NCBI GenBank assembly: GCA_035651595.1
Contig: DASRFJ010000115.1
Location: forward strand, 1 to 55,123
DNA from: JAFARZ01 sp035651595
GTDB taxonomy: Bacteria; Actinomycetota; Actinomycetes; Streptosporangiales; Streptosporangiaceae
Length of the DNA: 55,123 nucleotides
Direction: 5' to 3'
How positions within the stretch are numbered: the stretch's first letter is position 1; every line of letters begins with the position of its first letter. The position numbers and the translations under genes are program-made. The notes under the pieces are model-generated. The model ran no database searches. It saw only the letters and a program-made list of their open reading frames with translations, and had not been told where the DNA came from. This document shows, one piece after another, positions 32,898 through 41,728 of this stretch.

Positions 32898-33447
32898 AGT
32901 CCTGATCGTACGGCGTCTTGTGACCTGGGCCACGTAAGAGGGGCCAGTTACGCGAAAACCGTGGCCGGCGCTGAACTAATCGAGGAGTACGGACAAGTAC
33001 TAGTGGACGGCTGGGACACCTAGAGAGCCAGCCTGATGGCTTAAGGACCGCTTAAGGAGAAGTCGCGAAAATTGTCGGCACAAAGTAGCTGGCGGATGCC
33101 GACATCGGCGCTCATACCGTACGAGAGGCGCCTAGCCGGGCAGCCTCGTAGTGACTGTGGGTACTCGGGAGTAACCATGAAGCTAGGGCCCGTTACCTGG
33201 CTGATCCCCTCAAGTGCTGCCCAACGACACGGACAGTGGATATTCTTGTGTTTCCGTAACCCTGCGGCGGTATCTGAGGGCATGCCCCGTCGCCAGCGAA
33301 CGGTCTGCTGGCATGGCACGTCTACCTCGTCCGGCTGGGTTTGGGGATGCGGCACTTACAACGGGCGGTCAGATGGGTGGGCAGAGTTGGGAATGAAGGA
33401 CCGTAGATCGTGGTCCTGCAGCAATCCCAGGCAGGGGCGGCCGAGCC
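32898..33447. other. Divergent intergenic region upstream of HIT and ECF sigma genes
   Basis: 550 bp with no convincing gene. It contains a direct repeat GCTTAAGGA at 33039-33047 and 33050-33058 (11-bp period), which could be a regulator site. An inverted repeat AGGACC/GGTCCT at 33397-33417 lies 31 bp before the sigma factor start. The promoters of both divergent units should be here. Confidence 0.45.
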
Positions 33448-34038
33448 GTGGGTGAACCTGACGACGGGGTCGCGCGTCCTAACAACGTGACCGAAACCTT
33501 GGTGGCCAGCGCAATCGTGCCGGATGGATTCCGTGCGCCAGTGCTGACCTGGAGCGCGGATCGCGCGGTCACCGAGCTTTACGCCGCTCACTACCGGGCG
33601 CTCGTTCGGCTGGCCTCGTTCCTCGTCCGTGACGTCCAGACCGCCGAGGAAGTAGTACAAGACGCGTTCGTGGCCATGGCCGGAGGGTGGCAGCGGCTGC
33701 GCGACGCGGAGAAGGCGCTCGCCTACTTGCGGCAATCCGTAGTCAATAAGTCACGTTCGGTACTCAGGCACCGTACCGTGGTCGACAAGAACCTTCAGAA
33801 AGCCCCACCCGACATGCCGAGCGCCGAACATGGCGCTCTTGTCTTGCTTGAGCGGTCCGCCGTCGTGTCCGCCCTGCGCGAACTACCCGACCGGCAGCGC
33901 GAGGCGATCGTGCTGCGCTACTACGCTGACCTGTCCGAGGCAGAGATCGCCAGCACCATGGGGATCAGCCGCGGTGCGGTCAAGAGCCACACGGCCCGCG
34001 GCATGGCCGCCCTCAGGACCGCGCTGGAGCAGGAGTAA
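33448..34038 (+). CDS. SigE-family ECF RNA polymerase sigma factor
   Basis: 196 aa. Region 2 (YRALVRLASFLVRDVQTAEE, then VVQDAFVAM) and region 4 (LPDRQREAIVLRYYADLSEA and a helix-turn-helix with STMGISRGAVKSHTARGM) are clear. There is a short extension before region 2. The GTG start follows GGGGCGG. The stop is 3 bp before the next gene, whose product is a membrane protein and probable anti-sigma partner. Confidence 0.92.
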   Translation: MGEPDDGVARPNNVTETLVASAIVPDGFRAPVLTWSADRAVTELYAAHYRALVRLASFLVRDVQTAEEVVQDAFVAMAGGWQRLRDAEKALAYLRQSVVNKSRSVLRHRTVVDKNLQKAPPDMPSAEHGALVLLERSAVVSALRELPDRQREAIVLRYYADLSEAEIASTMGISRGAVKSHTARGMAALRTALEQE

Positions 34039-34041
34039 GAC

Positions 34042-35211
34042 GTGAAAAACGGCTCACCACATGACTTCGCGGAGTACGTGCGCAATGCGCTGCACGCTGC
34101 CGCGGATCAGGTGGAGCCGCGCCAAGACGGCCTGGAGCGGATCAGGGCCAAGATCCGCGCGGCCGGTCCGACGCTCGCCAGTGCGAGCGCCGCGCCCATG
34201 CCCGGACCCATGCCCACGCCCGGATTCACGCCAGGACAGCCCCCGGCGCCAGGACAGCCGCCCGCCCCCGGGCAGTTGCCCGCACCCGGTCCCGCGCATG
34301 GGCCGCGCCAAGGTTTCGCCGCGATGCCGTCTGGACCTCCCGGATCTTCTGGCCCCGCGGGTCGCACCGACAGGTCCGGCCCCGGCGGCTCCCACTCCAG
34401 GCGCCCCCGTTCTCGCCGGGTGCGGCCTAGCTGGTGGAGCGGCCTGGACATCCGCGACGTCATGCTCCGGCCCGCGCTGGCCGCGGTGTGCGCGATCTTC
34501 GCGATCGGGGTGGCGCTGGCCGTGCCGCCGCTCCGGCAAGCGGTCGTACAGCTGAGCTCGTCGGTGTTCACCGGGCACAGCAGCAACAGCGGCAACACTT
34601 CGTCGGGCCAGGGCGCGTCCGGAGACGTCGCCGGTTCCGGGACGGCCGCGGCGAGCAGCAGCAATGCCGGCGCGGCGACCACAGCAGAAAGTCAGGCGGC
34701 CGCCGCCGCGCCCTCCTGCCCGCCGGTGTCCTCGTCGCCGGCGTCGTCGCCACGAACCTCGCCGAACACCAGCAGTCCCGCCCTGAGCACCAGCCCGCCG
34801 GCGACGACGACTTCCAGTGCCCCGGCCGGCGCGAGCAGCAGTCCGCCGGCTAGCCCGTCCACCGGGTCGGCGAGCGCCTCCGGCACCGGCTCGCCGAAGG
34901 CCACCGACACCACCGTCTCACCGACGGATACCGCCACGCTGAAGTCGACCGTGAGCCCGAACGCGACCACGTCGGCGAGCCCGACGCCCTCGGCGTCCGG
35001 CACCAACTGCGGTGGGACCGCCTCGCCCGGCCCGACGCAGAAGGCAGGCAAGGCCACCAAGCCGAAGTCGTCTCCCGCGGCGGGAACGTCGGGCAGCACC
35101 AGCCCGTCCAGCCCGAAGGCCACCGCCAATAAGTCCGCCTCGAAGGCCGCTTCCGCGTCGACGTCCGGGACAAATGGGGCAGGCACGTCCACCTCGTCGG
35201 CGGCTCCCTGA
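34042..35211 (+). CDS. Single-pass membrane protein, probable anti-sigma partner
   Basis: 389 aa. A short cytoplasmic region (FAEYVRNALHAAADQVEPRQ) is followed by a Pro/Gly-rich linker with PGQPPAP repeats. One membrane helix lies near residue 150 (PALAAVCAIFAIGVALAVPP), followed by about 220 Ser/Thr/Ala/Pro-rich residues outside the membrane. No ZAS zinc motif is present. Position directly after an ECF sigma gene suggests it holds the sigma factor at the membrane; the tail may span or be glycosylated in the cell wall. GTG start. Confidence 0.7.
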   Translation: MKNGSPHDFAEYVRNALHAAADQVEPRQDGLERIRAKIRAAGPTLASASAAPMPGPMPTPGFTPGQPPAPGQPPAPGQLPAPGPAHGPRQGFAAMPSGPPGSSGPAGRTDRSGPGGSHSRRPRSRRVRPSWWSGLDIRDVMLRPALAAVCAIFAIGVALAVPPLRQAVVQLSSSVFTGHSSNSGNTSSGQGASGDVAGSGTAAASSSNAGAATTAESQAAAAAPSCPPVSSSPASSPRTSPNTSSPALSTSPPATTTSSAPAGASSSPPASPSTGSASASGTGSPKATDTTVSPTDTATLKSTVSPNATTSASPTPSASGTNCGGTASPGPTQKAGKATKPKSSPAAGTSGSTSPSSPKATANKSASKAASASTSGTNGAGTSTSSAAP

Positions 35212-35225
35212 GGGTTACGTCGCTA

Positions 35226-35391
35226 CGCGGCCGGCTGTGCAGTCTGTGCCTGGAGTGCACTGTGCGGCTACCGGGACACGAGCACACCGCCATGCCCGCC
35301 AGCAACGTGGACGATTTGCCCTTCGTGGAGGATCGACCCCCGTACGCGAGGGCCGCGTTACCACGAAAGGCAAAAACACCACGTTACCGGG
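35226..35391 (+). repeat. About 165-nt dispersed repeat with conserved hairpin, copy 1
   Basis: Closely similar to 43869-44033. The core is an 82-nt hairpin (35304-35385), with AACGTGG and CCACGTT at its ends, a long stem through TTTGCCC/GGCAAA, and a C-rich loop around GTACGCGAGGGCCGCGTTAC. It lies between the convergent membrane protein gene and rsmE. Confidence 0.75.
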
Positions 35392-35430
35392 GCCGTCCCC
35401 GCCCATCGAAGCCATCCGCTGCCCGCCGGG

Positions 35431-35500
35431 CCTTGACGGTCGCTGCCCCAAGCGGGCGGTACGTGCCTTGACGGTCGCTACGCCCAGCGGGCGGTGCGGC
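35431..35500. repeat. 35-bp tandem duplication over the rsmE 3' end
   Basis: Two adjacent copies, 35431-35465 and 35466-35500, both start CCTTGACGGTCGCT and end near CGGGCGGT. The second copy contains the last codons and stop of rsmE. The downstream copy is non-coding, so the duplication left the protein intact. Confidence 0.75.
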
Positions 35501-36206
35501 TGAGCAGGAGCGCGGCGGTTACGGCTCCGGCGGTGGAGGCTCGCAGCACGGTCGGACCCAGCCGGTACGCCGTCGCCCCCGCGGCGAGGAACGCCGCCGT
35601 CTCCTGCTCGGTGATTCCGCCTTCGGGGCCGACGACCACCACCAGGTCGCCGGCCGCCGGGGGGATAACCGCGGCCAGCGGTCGGCTCGCGTCAGGATCG
35701 AGCAGAACGGCCAGCGCTGCTTGGTCGAGGAACCCTGCCACGCCCGCGGTCGAGGCGGCGGCGGTTACCTCGGGGATCCACGCTCTCCGCGCCTGTTTGG
35801 CCGCTTCCCTGGCGGTGGCGCGCCACCGGGTGACGCCCCGCTCGTCGCGCCAGACCGGCACACTGCGTTCGGCCGCCCACGGGACGATCCGGTCGACGCC
35901 TACCTCGGTCATCTCCTCCACGGCCAGTTCGCCGCGGTCGCCCTTCGGGATCGCCTGGACGACGGTGACCACCGGCTCGGGGCGCGGCACCACCCGCCTG
36001 TTCTTGACCGAGAGGCGCAGGCCGTCCCGGCCGGACGGGGCTCCGGCGACCACGCACTCGGCGATCAGCCCGGCGCCGTCACCGACGTCGACCCGCTCCC
36101 CCGGGCGCAGCCGGCGGACGACCGCCGCGTGCCGTCCCTCCGCGCCGGACAGCACGATCTCGTCACCGTCTGCCACGCCGTCGCAAGCGAAGAACAGCGG
36201 TGCCAC
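35478..36206 (-). CDS. rsmE: 16S rRNA m3U1498 methyltransferase RsmE
   Basis: 242 aa. A SPOUT-class methyltransferase with an N-terminal PUA-like part (GRHAAVVRRLRPGERVDVGD) and a C-terminal knot (VVVGPEGGITEQE, then LGPTVLRASTAG). It methylates N3 of U1498 in 16S rRNA. The GTG start follows GAGGG, 8 bp after dnaJ. Its 3' end carries a local 35-bp duplication. Confidence 0.95.
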   Translation of the reverse strand: MAPLFFACDGVADGDEIVLSGAEGRHAAVVRRLRPGERVDVGDGAGLIAECVVAGAPSGRDGLRLSVKNRRVVPRPEPVVTVVQAIPKGDRGELAVEEMTEVGVDRIVPWAAERSVPVWRDERGVTRWRATAREAAKQARRAWIPEVTAAASTAGVAGFLDQAALAVLLDPDASRPLAAVIPPAAGDLVVVVGPEGGITEQETAAFLAAGATAYRLGPTVLRASTAGAVTAALLLSRTARWA

Positions 36207-36214
36207 GACAACCC

Positions 36215-37369
36215 TCAGCGTCCGTTGAACGCGTCCCGCAACCGCGAGAAGAAGCCCTGCTGGCCGGGCGCGAACTTACCGGGCGCCGACTCCTCGCCGC
36301 GCAGCTTGGACAGTTCCCGCAGCAGCCTCTCCTGCTCGGTGTCCAGCTTGGTGGGGGTCTCCACCGTCACGTGGATGACCAGGTCGCCGCGCCCGTTCCC
36401 GTTCAGGTGCTTGACGCCCTGCCCGTACAGCGGGATGACCTGCCCGGACTGGGTGCCGGGCCGGATGTCGATGTCGGCCGGCCCGTCCAGCGAGTCCACG
36501 GACAGCGTCGCGCCCAACGCGGCGGCCACCATCGGGATCGTCACCGTGCAGTGCAGGTCGTCGCCCTGCCGCTCGAAGATCGCGTGCGGTCGCTGGACGA
36601 CCTCGAGGAACAGGTCGCCGGGCGGGCCGCCGCCGGGGCCGACCTCGCCCTCGCCGGCCAGCTGGATGTGCGTGCCGTCCTCGACACCGGCCGGGATGCG
36701 GACCTTGATCGTGCGCCGGGTGCGGACCCGGCCGTCGCCGTCGCACTCCGGGCATGGTCGCGGGATGACGGTGCCGAAGCCGCCGCAGCCCGGGCACACC
36801 CTGGTGGTCATGACCTGCCCGAGGAACGAGCGCGTTACCTGGCTGACCTCGCCGCGGCCGTTGCAGATGTCGCAGGTCTGCGGGTGGGTGCCCGGCGCCG
36901 TGCCCTCACCGGAGCACGTGGGGCAGACGACCGCGGTATCCACGGTCAGCTCCCGGGTCGCCCCGAAAGCGCACTCGGACAGATCCAGCTCGATCCGGAT
37001 CGTCGCGTTGCGCCCGCGCTGCGCCCGGCTGCGCGGACCGCGGGTGGCCGCGCCGCCCATGCCGCCGCCGAACACCGCGTCCATCAGATCGCTGAACTGG
37101 AACCCCGCCGCGCCGAACGGGTTGCCAGCGGCCCCGCCCATGCCGCCCGCGGTCGCGAACGGATCCATCCCCATGTCGTACATCCGGCGCTTGTCCGTAT
37201 CGGACAGCACCTCGTACGCCTGGGTGATCTCCTTGAACCGCTCCTGGGTCTCAGGATCGGGGTTCACGTCCGGGTGAAGCTCCCGCGCCAGCCTCCGGTA
37301 CGCCCGCTTCACCTCTTCCTGGGTGGCGTCGCGACGAACCTTCAGCAGCGCGTAGTAATCCACCGCCAC
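36215..37369 (-). CDS. dnaJ: Chaperone DnaJ
   Basis: 384 aa. The J domain has the HPD triad (RELHPDVNPDPE), followed by a Gly-rich linker. Four zinc repeats follow (CPTCSGEG, CDICNGRG, CPGCGGFG, CPECDGDG), then the C-terminal substrate-binding domains. It is the Hsp40 co-chaperone that stimulates DnaK. The GTG start shares a base with the hrcA stop codon, so hrcA-dnaJ are coupled and under the CIRCE operator. Confidence 0.97.
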   Translation of the reverse strand: MAVDYYALLKVRRDATQEEVKRAYRRLARELHPDVNPDPETQERFKEITQAYEVLSDTDKRRMYDMGMDPFATAGGMGGAAGNPFGAAGFQFSDLMDAVFGGGMGGAATRGPRSRAQRGRNATIRIELDLSECAFGATRELTVDTAVVCPTCSGEGTAPGTHPQTCDICNGRGEVSQVTRSFLGQVMTTRVCPGCGGFGTVIPRPCPECDGDGRVRTRRTIKVRIPAGVEDGTHIQLAGEGEVGPGGGPPGDLFLEVVQRPHAIFERQGDDLHCTVTIPMVAAALGATLSVDSLDGPADIDIRPGTQSGQVIPLYGQGVKHLNGNGRGDLVIHVTVETPTKLDTEQERLLRELSKLRGEESAPGKFAPGQQGFFSRLRDAFNGR

Positions 37370-38385
37370 TATGACTCCATCAGGATTTTGCCGACGTAGC
37401 GTGCAACGGCGCGCACGGCTCCCATTGTTCCCGGATAATCCATCCGGGTGGGGCCGAGTACGCCAAGCTTGGCCAGCGGCTGCCCCGCCCCGCTGGTGCC
37501 GTAGCCGGTGGACACCACCGAGGTGGTATGCAGCCCCTCGACCGGGTTCTCGGCGCCGATCCGTACGGTCAGGATCGCGGGGTCGGCCTCGCCGAGCAGC
37601 CGCATGAGCACCACCTGCTCCTCCAGGGCCTCCAGGACGTCCCGCAGGCCCTTGCTGAAGTCGGTCGCGGCCAGGTTCGCGGCCCCGCCGAAGACAATTT
37701 TCTCCTCGTGCCGTTCCACCAGGCTGTCCAGCAGCGCGGAGAACACCGCGGTCGCGTTGACCCGCTCGGCGGCCGGGATCCGGTCGCCGAGCGTGCCCAC
37801 CAGCGCGGCGGCCTCGGACATCCGCCGCCCGACCAGGCACGCGTTCACCACGGCGCGGACCTGCGCGACGGACTCCTCGCTCCAGGGCTGCGGCAGGTCG
37901 ACCGCGCACTGCTCGACCCGTCCGGTGTCGGTGATGAGCACCAGCAGCAGCCGGGTGGCGCCGAGGCTGACCAGCTCGATGTGCTTGACCGCGGACCGGG
38001 TCAGCGACGGGTACTGGACGACCGCCACCTGCCTGGTGAGCTGGACCAGCAGCCGCACCGTCCGCGTCACTACCTCGTCCAGGCTGTAGGCGCCGGCCAG
38101 GAACGTCTCGATGGCCCGCCGCTCCGCCGCCGACAGCGGCTTGACGCTGGACAGCCGGTCCACGAACAGCCGGTATCCCTTGTCGGTGGGTATCCGGCCC
38201 GCGCTGGTGTGCGGCTGGGCGATGAAGCCCTGCTCCTCAAGCACGGCCATGTCGTTGCGGATCGTGGCCGGGGAGACATCGAAGTGATGCCGGTCTACCA
38301 GGGTCTTCGAACCGACCGGCTCGGTGGTGGACACGTAGTCCTCGACGATTGCCCGGAGCACCGTTAGTTTCCGTTCGTCTAGCAC
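37369..38385 (-). CDS. hrcA: Heat-inducible transcription repressor HrcA
   Basis: 338 aa. The N-terminal winged helix shows VSPATIRNDMAVLEEQGFI and TSAGRIPTDKGYRLFVDRL, as in all HrcA. It represses heat-shock genes by binding CIRCE. The GTG at 38385 has a GGGAGGTG ribosome site at good spacing; a GTG three codons upstream does not. It is autoregulated through the CIRCE just upstream. Confidence 0.96.
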   Translation of the reverse strand: MLDERKLTVLRAIVEDYVSTTEPVGSKTLVDRHHFDVSPATIRNDMAVLEEQGFIAQPHTSAGRIPTDKGYRLFVDRLSSVKPLSAAERRAIETFLAGAYSLDEVVTRTVRLLVQLTRQVAVVQYPSLTRSAVKHIELVSLGATRLLLVLITDTGRVEQCAVDLPQPWSEESVAQVRAVVNACLVGRRMSEAAALVGTLGDRIPAAERVNATAVFSALLDSLVERHEEKIVFGGAANLAATDFSKGLRDVLEALEEQVVLMRLLGEADPAILTVRIGAENPVEGLHTTSVVSTGYGTSGAGQPLAKLGVLGPTRMDYPGTMGAVRAVARYVGKILMES

Positions 38386-38398
38386 CGTGTTCACCTCC

Positions 38399-38425
38399 CT
38401 GGCACTCGGTCTTCTTGAGTGCTAA
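38399..38425. promoter_or_regulatory. CIRCE operator upstream of hrcA
   Basis: CTGGCACTC, nine bases, GAGTGCTAA. This matches the TTAGCACTC-N9-GAGTGCTAA consensus with two mismatches in one arm. It lies 13 bp before the hrcA start, so HrcA should repress hrcA-dnaJ (and perhaps rsmE) at normal temperature. Confidence 0.92.
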
Positions 38426-38517
38426 TTCTATGCCGGACGGCGGCGCGTGTCGGCGCGCCGTGGCCCCTCTGCCGCGACTAGGCTGCCAGAACAGCCGAAA
38501 GGTAGGGAAAGGAAGCT

Positions 38518-39348
38518 GTGCGGAGCAGGCAGTATGACGGGATAGAAATCGGCCGTAAGCGGCCGGTAAAGCGTGACTTTCCTCGGGTAGCGGCCGAGCG
38601 CGGCCTGGTCGTGGAGGACGCGGAGGGCCGGTTCTGCGGCGCGGTGGTCGGCTACGAGAAGGGCGCCGTCACCCTTGAGGACCGGCACGGCAAGCGCCGC
38701 CAGTTCCCGCTTACCCCCGGCGCGTTCCTGCTCGAAGGACAGCCAGTCACGCTTTTCCCTCCTGCCCCAAGAGCGGAGACCGGCCCGATAAAGCCAGGTC
38801 GTTCTGCCTCCGGCTCGATCAAGGCGACGGATACCCGGGCCAAGGTAGCCAGGGCCAGCCGGATCTACGTCGAAGGCCGGCACGACGCCGAACTGGTCGA
38901 GAAGATCTGGGGCGATGACCTGCGCGACGTCGGCGTCGTCGTGGAGTACCTGGAGGGCATCGACGACCTGCCCGCGATCGTGGCGGCGTTCGGGCCGGCC
39001 AAGAGCCGCCGCCTCGGCGTCCTCGTCGACCACCTGGTGGCCGGATCCAAGGAATCGAAGATCGCCGCCCAGGTCAGTTCCCCTGACGTGCTGATCGTCG
39101 GGCACCGGTTTATCGACATCTGGGCGGCGGTCCGCCCGGCCGCCGTCGGCATCGAACGGTGGCCCGACGTGCCCCCTGGCCAGCCGTGGAAGGAGGGTGT
39201 GCTGGCGGCCATCGGCTGGCGGATGGAGACCGGCGCGGCCTGGCAGCGCATTCTCCGCTCCGTGTCGTCGTACGCTGATCTCGAGCCCGACCTGCTCGGC
39301 CGGGTCGAGGAACTGATCGATTTCGTCACTGCCCAGGGGGACGACTAG
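38518..39348 (+). CDS. DUF3097 family protein
   Basis: 276 aa. Actinobacterial family of unknown function with conserved segments RIYVEGRHDAELVEKIWGDD, GVVVEYLEGIDDLP, GVLVDHLVAGSKE and VGHRFIDIWAAVRP. The EGRHDAE and DH patterns resemble a Toprim-like nucleotidyl-transfer fold, which suggests nucleic-acid or nucleotide chemistry, though this is unproven. The GTG start has AAAGGA upstream. It is divergent from hrcA and followed directly by a membrane protein gene. Confidence 0.88.
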   Translation: MRSRQYDGIEIGRKRPVKRDFPRVAAERGLVVEDAEGRFCGAVVGYEKGAVTLEDRHGKRRQFPLTPGAFLLEGQPVTLFPPAPRAETGPIKPGRSASGSIKATDTRAKVARASRIYVEGRHDAELVEKIWGDDLRDVGVVVEYLEGIDDLPAIVAAFGPAKSRRLGVLVDHLVAGSKESKIAAQVSSPDVLIVGHRFIDIWAAVRPAAVGIERWPDVPPGQPWKEGVLAAIGWRMETGAAWQRILRSVSSYADLEPDLLGRVEELIDFVTAQGDD

Positions 39349-39349
39349 C

Positions 39350-39790
39350 GTGACGGCAGCGGAGGATCTGGCTCAGATGACGCACAACCAGCCGCAGGAC
39401 CGGCCGGTCGCGGAGGACTTGTCCCGCCGTGACCCGGCCGACGCGACCTGGGCGATGTTCGGCTACCTGGGTGCGATCTTCATCGGCGTCGGCGCGGTCA
39501 TCCCGCTGCTGGTGTACGCGCTGCGACGGCGGAAGTCGTCGTTCCTGCGGTACCACGCGGCTCGGTCGGTGAACATCTCGGTCACCGTGCTGATGTACGT
39601 CGTCTGCATCGCGATCCTCGGCGCCCTGCTCGCCCTCGACACGGTCGCCGCGGCGCTGATCGTGGCGCTGCCGCTGCTCTTCGTCCTCTGGGTGCTGATG
39701 CTGAAGTACCTGATCCGCGGCGTCGCGGCCGCGCAGCGCGGCGAGACGTTCGACGTGCCCAGCTGGATCTGCGCGACGATCACACGGTGA
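39350..39790 (+). CDS. DUF4870-like small membrane protein
   Basis: 146 aa with about three membrane segments (MFGYLGAIFIGVGAVIPLLV; VLMYVVCIAILGALLAL; LIVALPLLFVLWVLMLKYL) and the RYHAARSVN motif seen in DUF4870 proteins. Function unknown. The GTG lies 1 bp after the DUF3097 stop. The last 11 bp overlap the convergent hemW gene. Confidence 0.8.
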   Translation: MTAAEDLAQMTHNQPQDRPVAEDLSRRDPADATWAMFGYLGAIFIGVGAVIPLLVYALRRRKSSFLRYHAARSVNISVTVLMYVVCIAILGALLALDTVAAALIVALPLLFVLWVLMLKYLIRGVAAAQRGETFDVPSWICATITR

Positions 39791-40985
39791 CTGCCCGGAC
39801 CACGGTGTCGGCGAGCAGCCGCCCGCGCCGGGTCAGCACGACGGACTCGCTGGCCACCGTCACCAGCCCGTCCGCGACCAGCGCCGGGACCGCACCGGGC
39901 TGATCGAGCACTGCCAGCGGGCAGCCTTCGGCCAGCCTGATCGCCAGCATGACGCGTTCCAGCTGGGCTTCCTCCGCGGTGAGCACCTCCCGGGCCTGGC
40001 CCGGGCTCACCCCGTTGCCGATCCGCGCCCCGTACGCCGCCGGATGCCGGACGTTCCACCAGCGGGTGCCGCCCACGTGGCTGTGCGCGCCCGGACCGAT
40101 CCCCCACCAGTCGCCGCCGGTCCAGTACAGCACGTTGTGCGCGCACCTGGCCGCGTCGCCGGCCGCCCAGTTCGAGATCTCGTACCAGCGGTACCCGGCC
40201 TCGGCGAACATGTCGTCCGCGAGCACGTACCGCCCGGCCAGCATGTCGTCGTCCGGCGCCGTCAGCTCGCCGCGCCGCACCCGCGCGGCCAGCCGGGTCC
40301 CGTCCTCGACGGTCAGCGCGTACGCGGACACGTGATCCGGCCCCGCGCTGACCGCGGCCGCGACCGACCGCCGCCAGTCGTCGTCGGCCTCTCCCGGCGT
40401 GCCGTAGATGAGGTCGAGGCTGACGTGCTCGAACCCCGCCGCGCGCGCCCAGCGCGCGCAGGCGAGGGGCCTGCCTGGCTGATGCACGCGGTCCAGCACC
40501 GCGAGTACTCCGGGCACCGCGCTCTGCATCCCGAACGACATACGTGTCACCCCCTGGACACGCAGCTCCGCGAGCGAGGCCTCGGTCACCGACTCGGGGT
40601 TGGCCTCGGCCGTGACTTCGGCCCCCGGCGCGAGCCCGAACTCGGCGTCGATCGCCCGCAGGATCTCGCCGAAGGCGCCGGGTGCCAGCAGCGTGGGAGT
40701 GCCGCCGCCGAAGAACACGGTGCGCACCGGCATATCGCGGTCGCCGAGAACCTTCCTCGCGAACCCGATCTCCGCGATGGCCAGCGCCGGATAGCTCTTC
40801 GGTGACACCCCGCCGCCGAGTTCGGGCGCCGTGTAGGTGTTGAAGTCGCAGTATCCGCATCTGGTCGTGCAGAACGGCACGTGCACATAGATGCCGAACG
40901 GCCGGCTCCCCGCCCCGGCGAGCGCGCTCTGCGGCAGCGCGCCGTCGGCGGGCACCGGTTCTCCTCCGCTTACCGCTCCTGGCAT
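39780..40985 (-). CDS. hemW: Radical SAM heme chaperone HemW
   Basis: 401 aa. The N-terminal radical SAM cluster motif CTTRCGYCDF is followed by FGGGTPTLL and the HemW C-terminal domain (RYVLADDMFAEAGYRWYEIS, HNVLYWTGGDWWGIGPGAHS). It lacks the features of the coproporphyrinogen dehydrogenase HemN and belongs to the HemW branch, which inserts heme into respiratory enzymes. The ATG at 40985 has no strong ribosome site, so the true start could be a few codons downstream. Confidence 0.9.
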   Translation of the reverse strand: MPGAVSGGEPVPADGALPQSALAGAGSRPFGIYVHVPFCTTRCGYCDFNTYTAPELGGGVSPKSYPALAIAEIGFARKVLGDRDMPVRTVFFGGGTPTLLAPGAFGEILRAIDAEFGLAPGAEVTAEANPESVTEASLAELRVQGVTRMSFGMQSAVPGVLAVLDRVHQPGRPLACARWARAAGFEHVSLDLIYGTPGEADDDWRRSVAAAVSAGPDHVSAYALTVEDGTRLAARVRRGELTAPDDDMLAGRYVLADDMFAEAGYRWYEISNWAAGDAARCAHNVLYWTGGDWWGIGPGAHSHVGGTRWWNVRHPAAYGARIGNGVSPGQAREVLTAEEAQLERVMLAIRLAEGCPLAVLDQPGAVPALVADGLVTVASESVVLTRRGRLLADTVVRAVTV

Positions 40986-41034
40986 GTTCAGATCGTTACA
41001 TACACTGGAGCTGGTCGCATGGACGGAGGCAGCG

Positions 41035-41634
41035 GTGGCAGATCATACGTCCGGTCAGCCAGCAGGATGGCCAGCTCAGTACCCCCCATTGCAGTATCCA
41101 TCAACACGGGCCCGCATGCGAGCACAGGCCGGCTTTAACCCGTCGCTGCGCGCCGCCACCGCCGACCGGGAGCGCACCGTTGACGTGCTGAAGGCCGGTT
41201 TCGCCGAAGGCCGGCTCACCCAGGACGAGTACAACGACCGGATGACGCAGGCCTATGAGGCGCGCACCTACGGGGAGCTGGCCGGGCTCACCGCGGACCT
41301 GCCGGCCGGCCCGATGCCGCCCGCGGCGCAGTTCCCGATGGTCGCGCCGACCCGGCGGCCGCGCACGAATTCCATGGCCGTCGCGTCGATGCTGCTCGGG
41401 CTCGGCGTACCGTTCCTCGGACTGACCGCGATCCCCGCGATCGTCACCGGGCACCGCGCCCGGCACGAGATCCGGCGGACCGGCGAGGGGGGCGACGGTA
41501 TGGCGATCACCGGCCTGGTGCTCGGCTACCTGGCGGTGATCGTGGCGACGCTGCTGATCCTCGGCTGGATCGCGTTCGGCCACCGCACCGGTGCTGGCTC
41601 GTTCCCGCACAGGCATTTCCCACCTGGCCCGTGA
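41035..41634 (+). CDS. DUF1707/DUF4190 membrane protein
   Basis: 199 aa. The DUF1707 region (DRERTVDVLKAGFAEGRLTQ, then DEYNDRMTQAYEARTYGELA) is followed by two membrane helices of the DUF4190 type separated by GHRARHEIRRTGEGGDGMAI. Such proteins are common in actinobacteria and may tether regulators to the membrane. The GTG start at 41035 follows GGAGG. A related gene lies at 43382. Confidence 0.85.
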   Translation: MADHTSGQPAGWPAQYPPLQYPSTRARMRAQAGFNPSLRAATADRERTVDVLKAGFAEGRLTQDEYNDRMTQAYEARTYGELAGLTADLPAGPMPPAAQFPMVAPTRRPRTNSMAVASMLLGLGVPFLGLTAIPAIVTGHRARHEIRRTGEGGDGMAITGLVLGYLAVIVATLLILGWIAFGHRTGAGSFPHRHFPPGP

Positions 41635-41728
41635 CCTGCGCGTTATCAGCCGCGTTTGCTGCTAATCGATCTTCTGTCCTGGGTATGATCCTCGCGTACC
41701 GACGGGGACCGCTCAGGAAGAAGGCACC

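Noticed and set aside
32934..33447. A riboswitch or small gene upstream of the ECF sigma factor
   Set aside because: Only a short direct repeat and a 6-bp inverted repeat were found; no known aptamer core or coding signal is visible.
35262..35471. Similar peptides encoded by the two 165-nt repeats (both contain GHEHT and FVED...PYARAALPR)
   Set aside because: The similarity follows from DNA repeat identity. Ribosome sites are absent and the stem shows paired base changes, so a structured nucleic acid explains it better than a protein.
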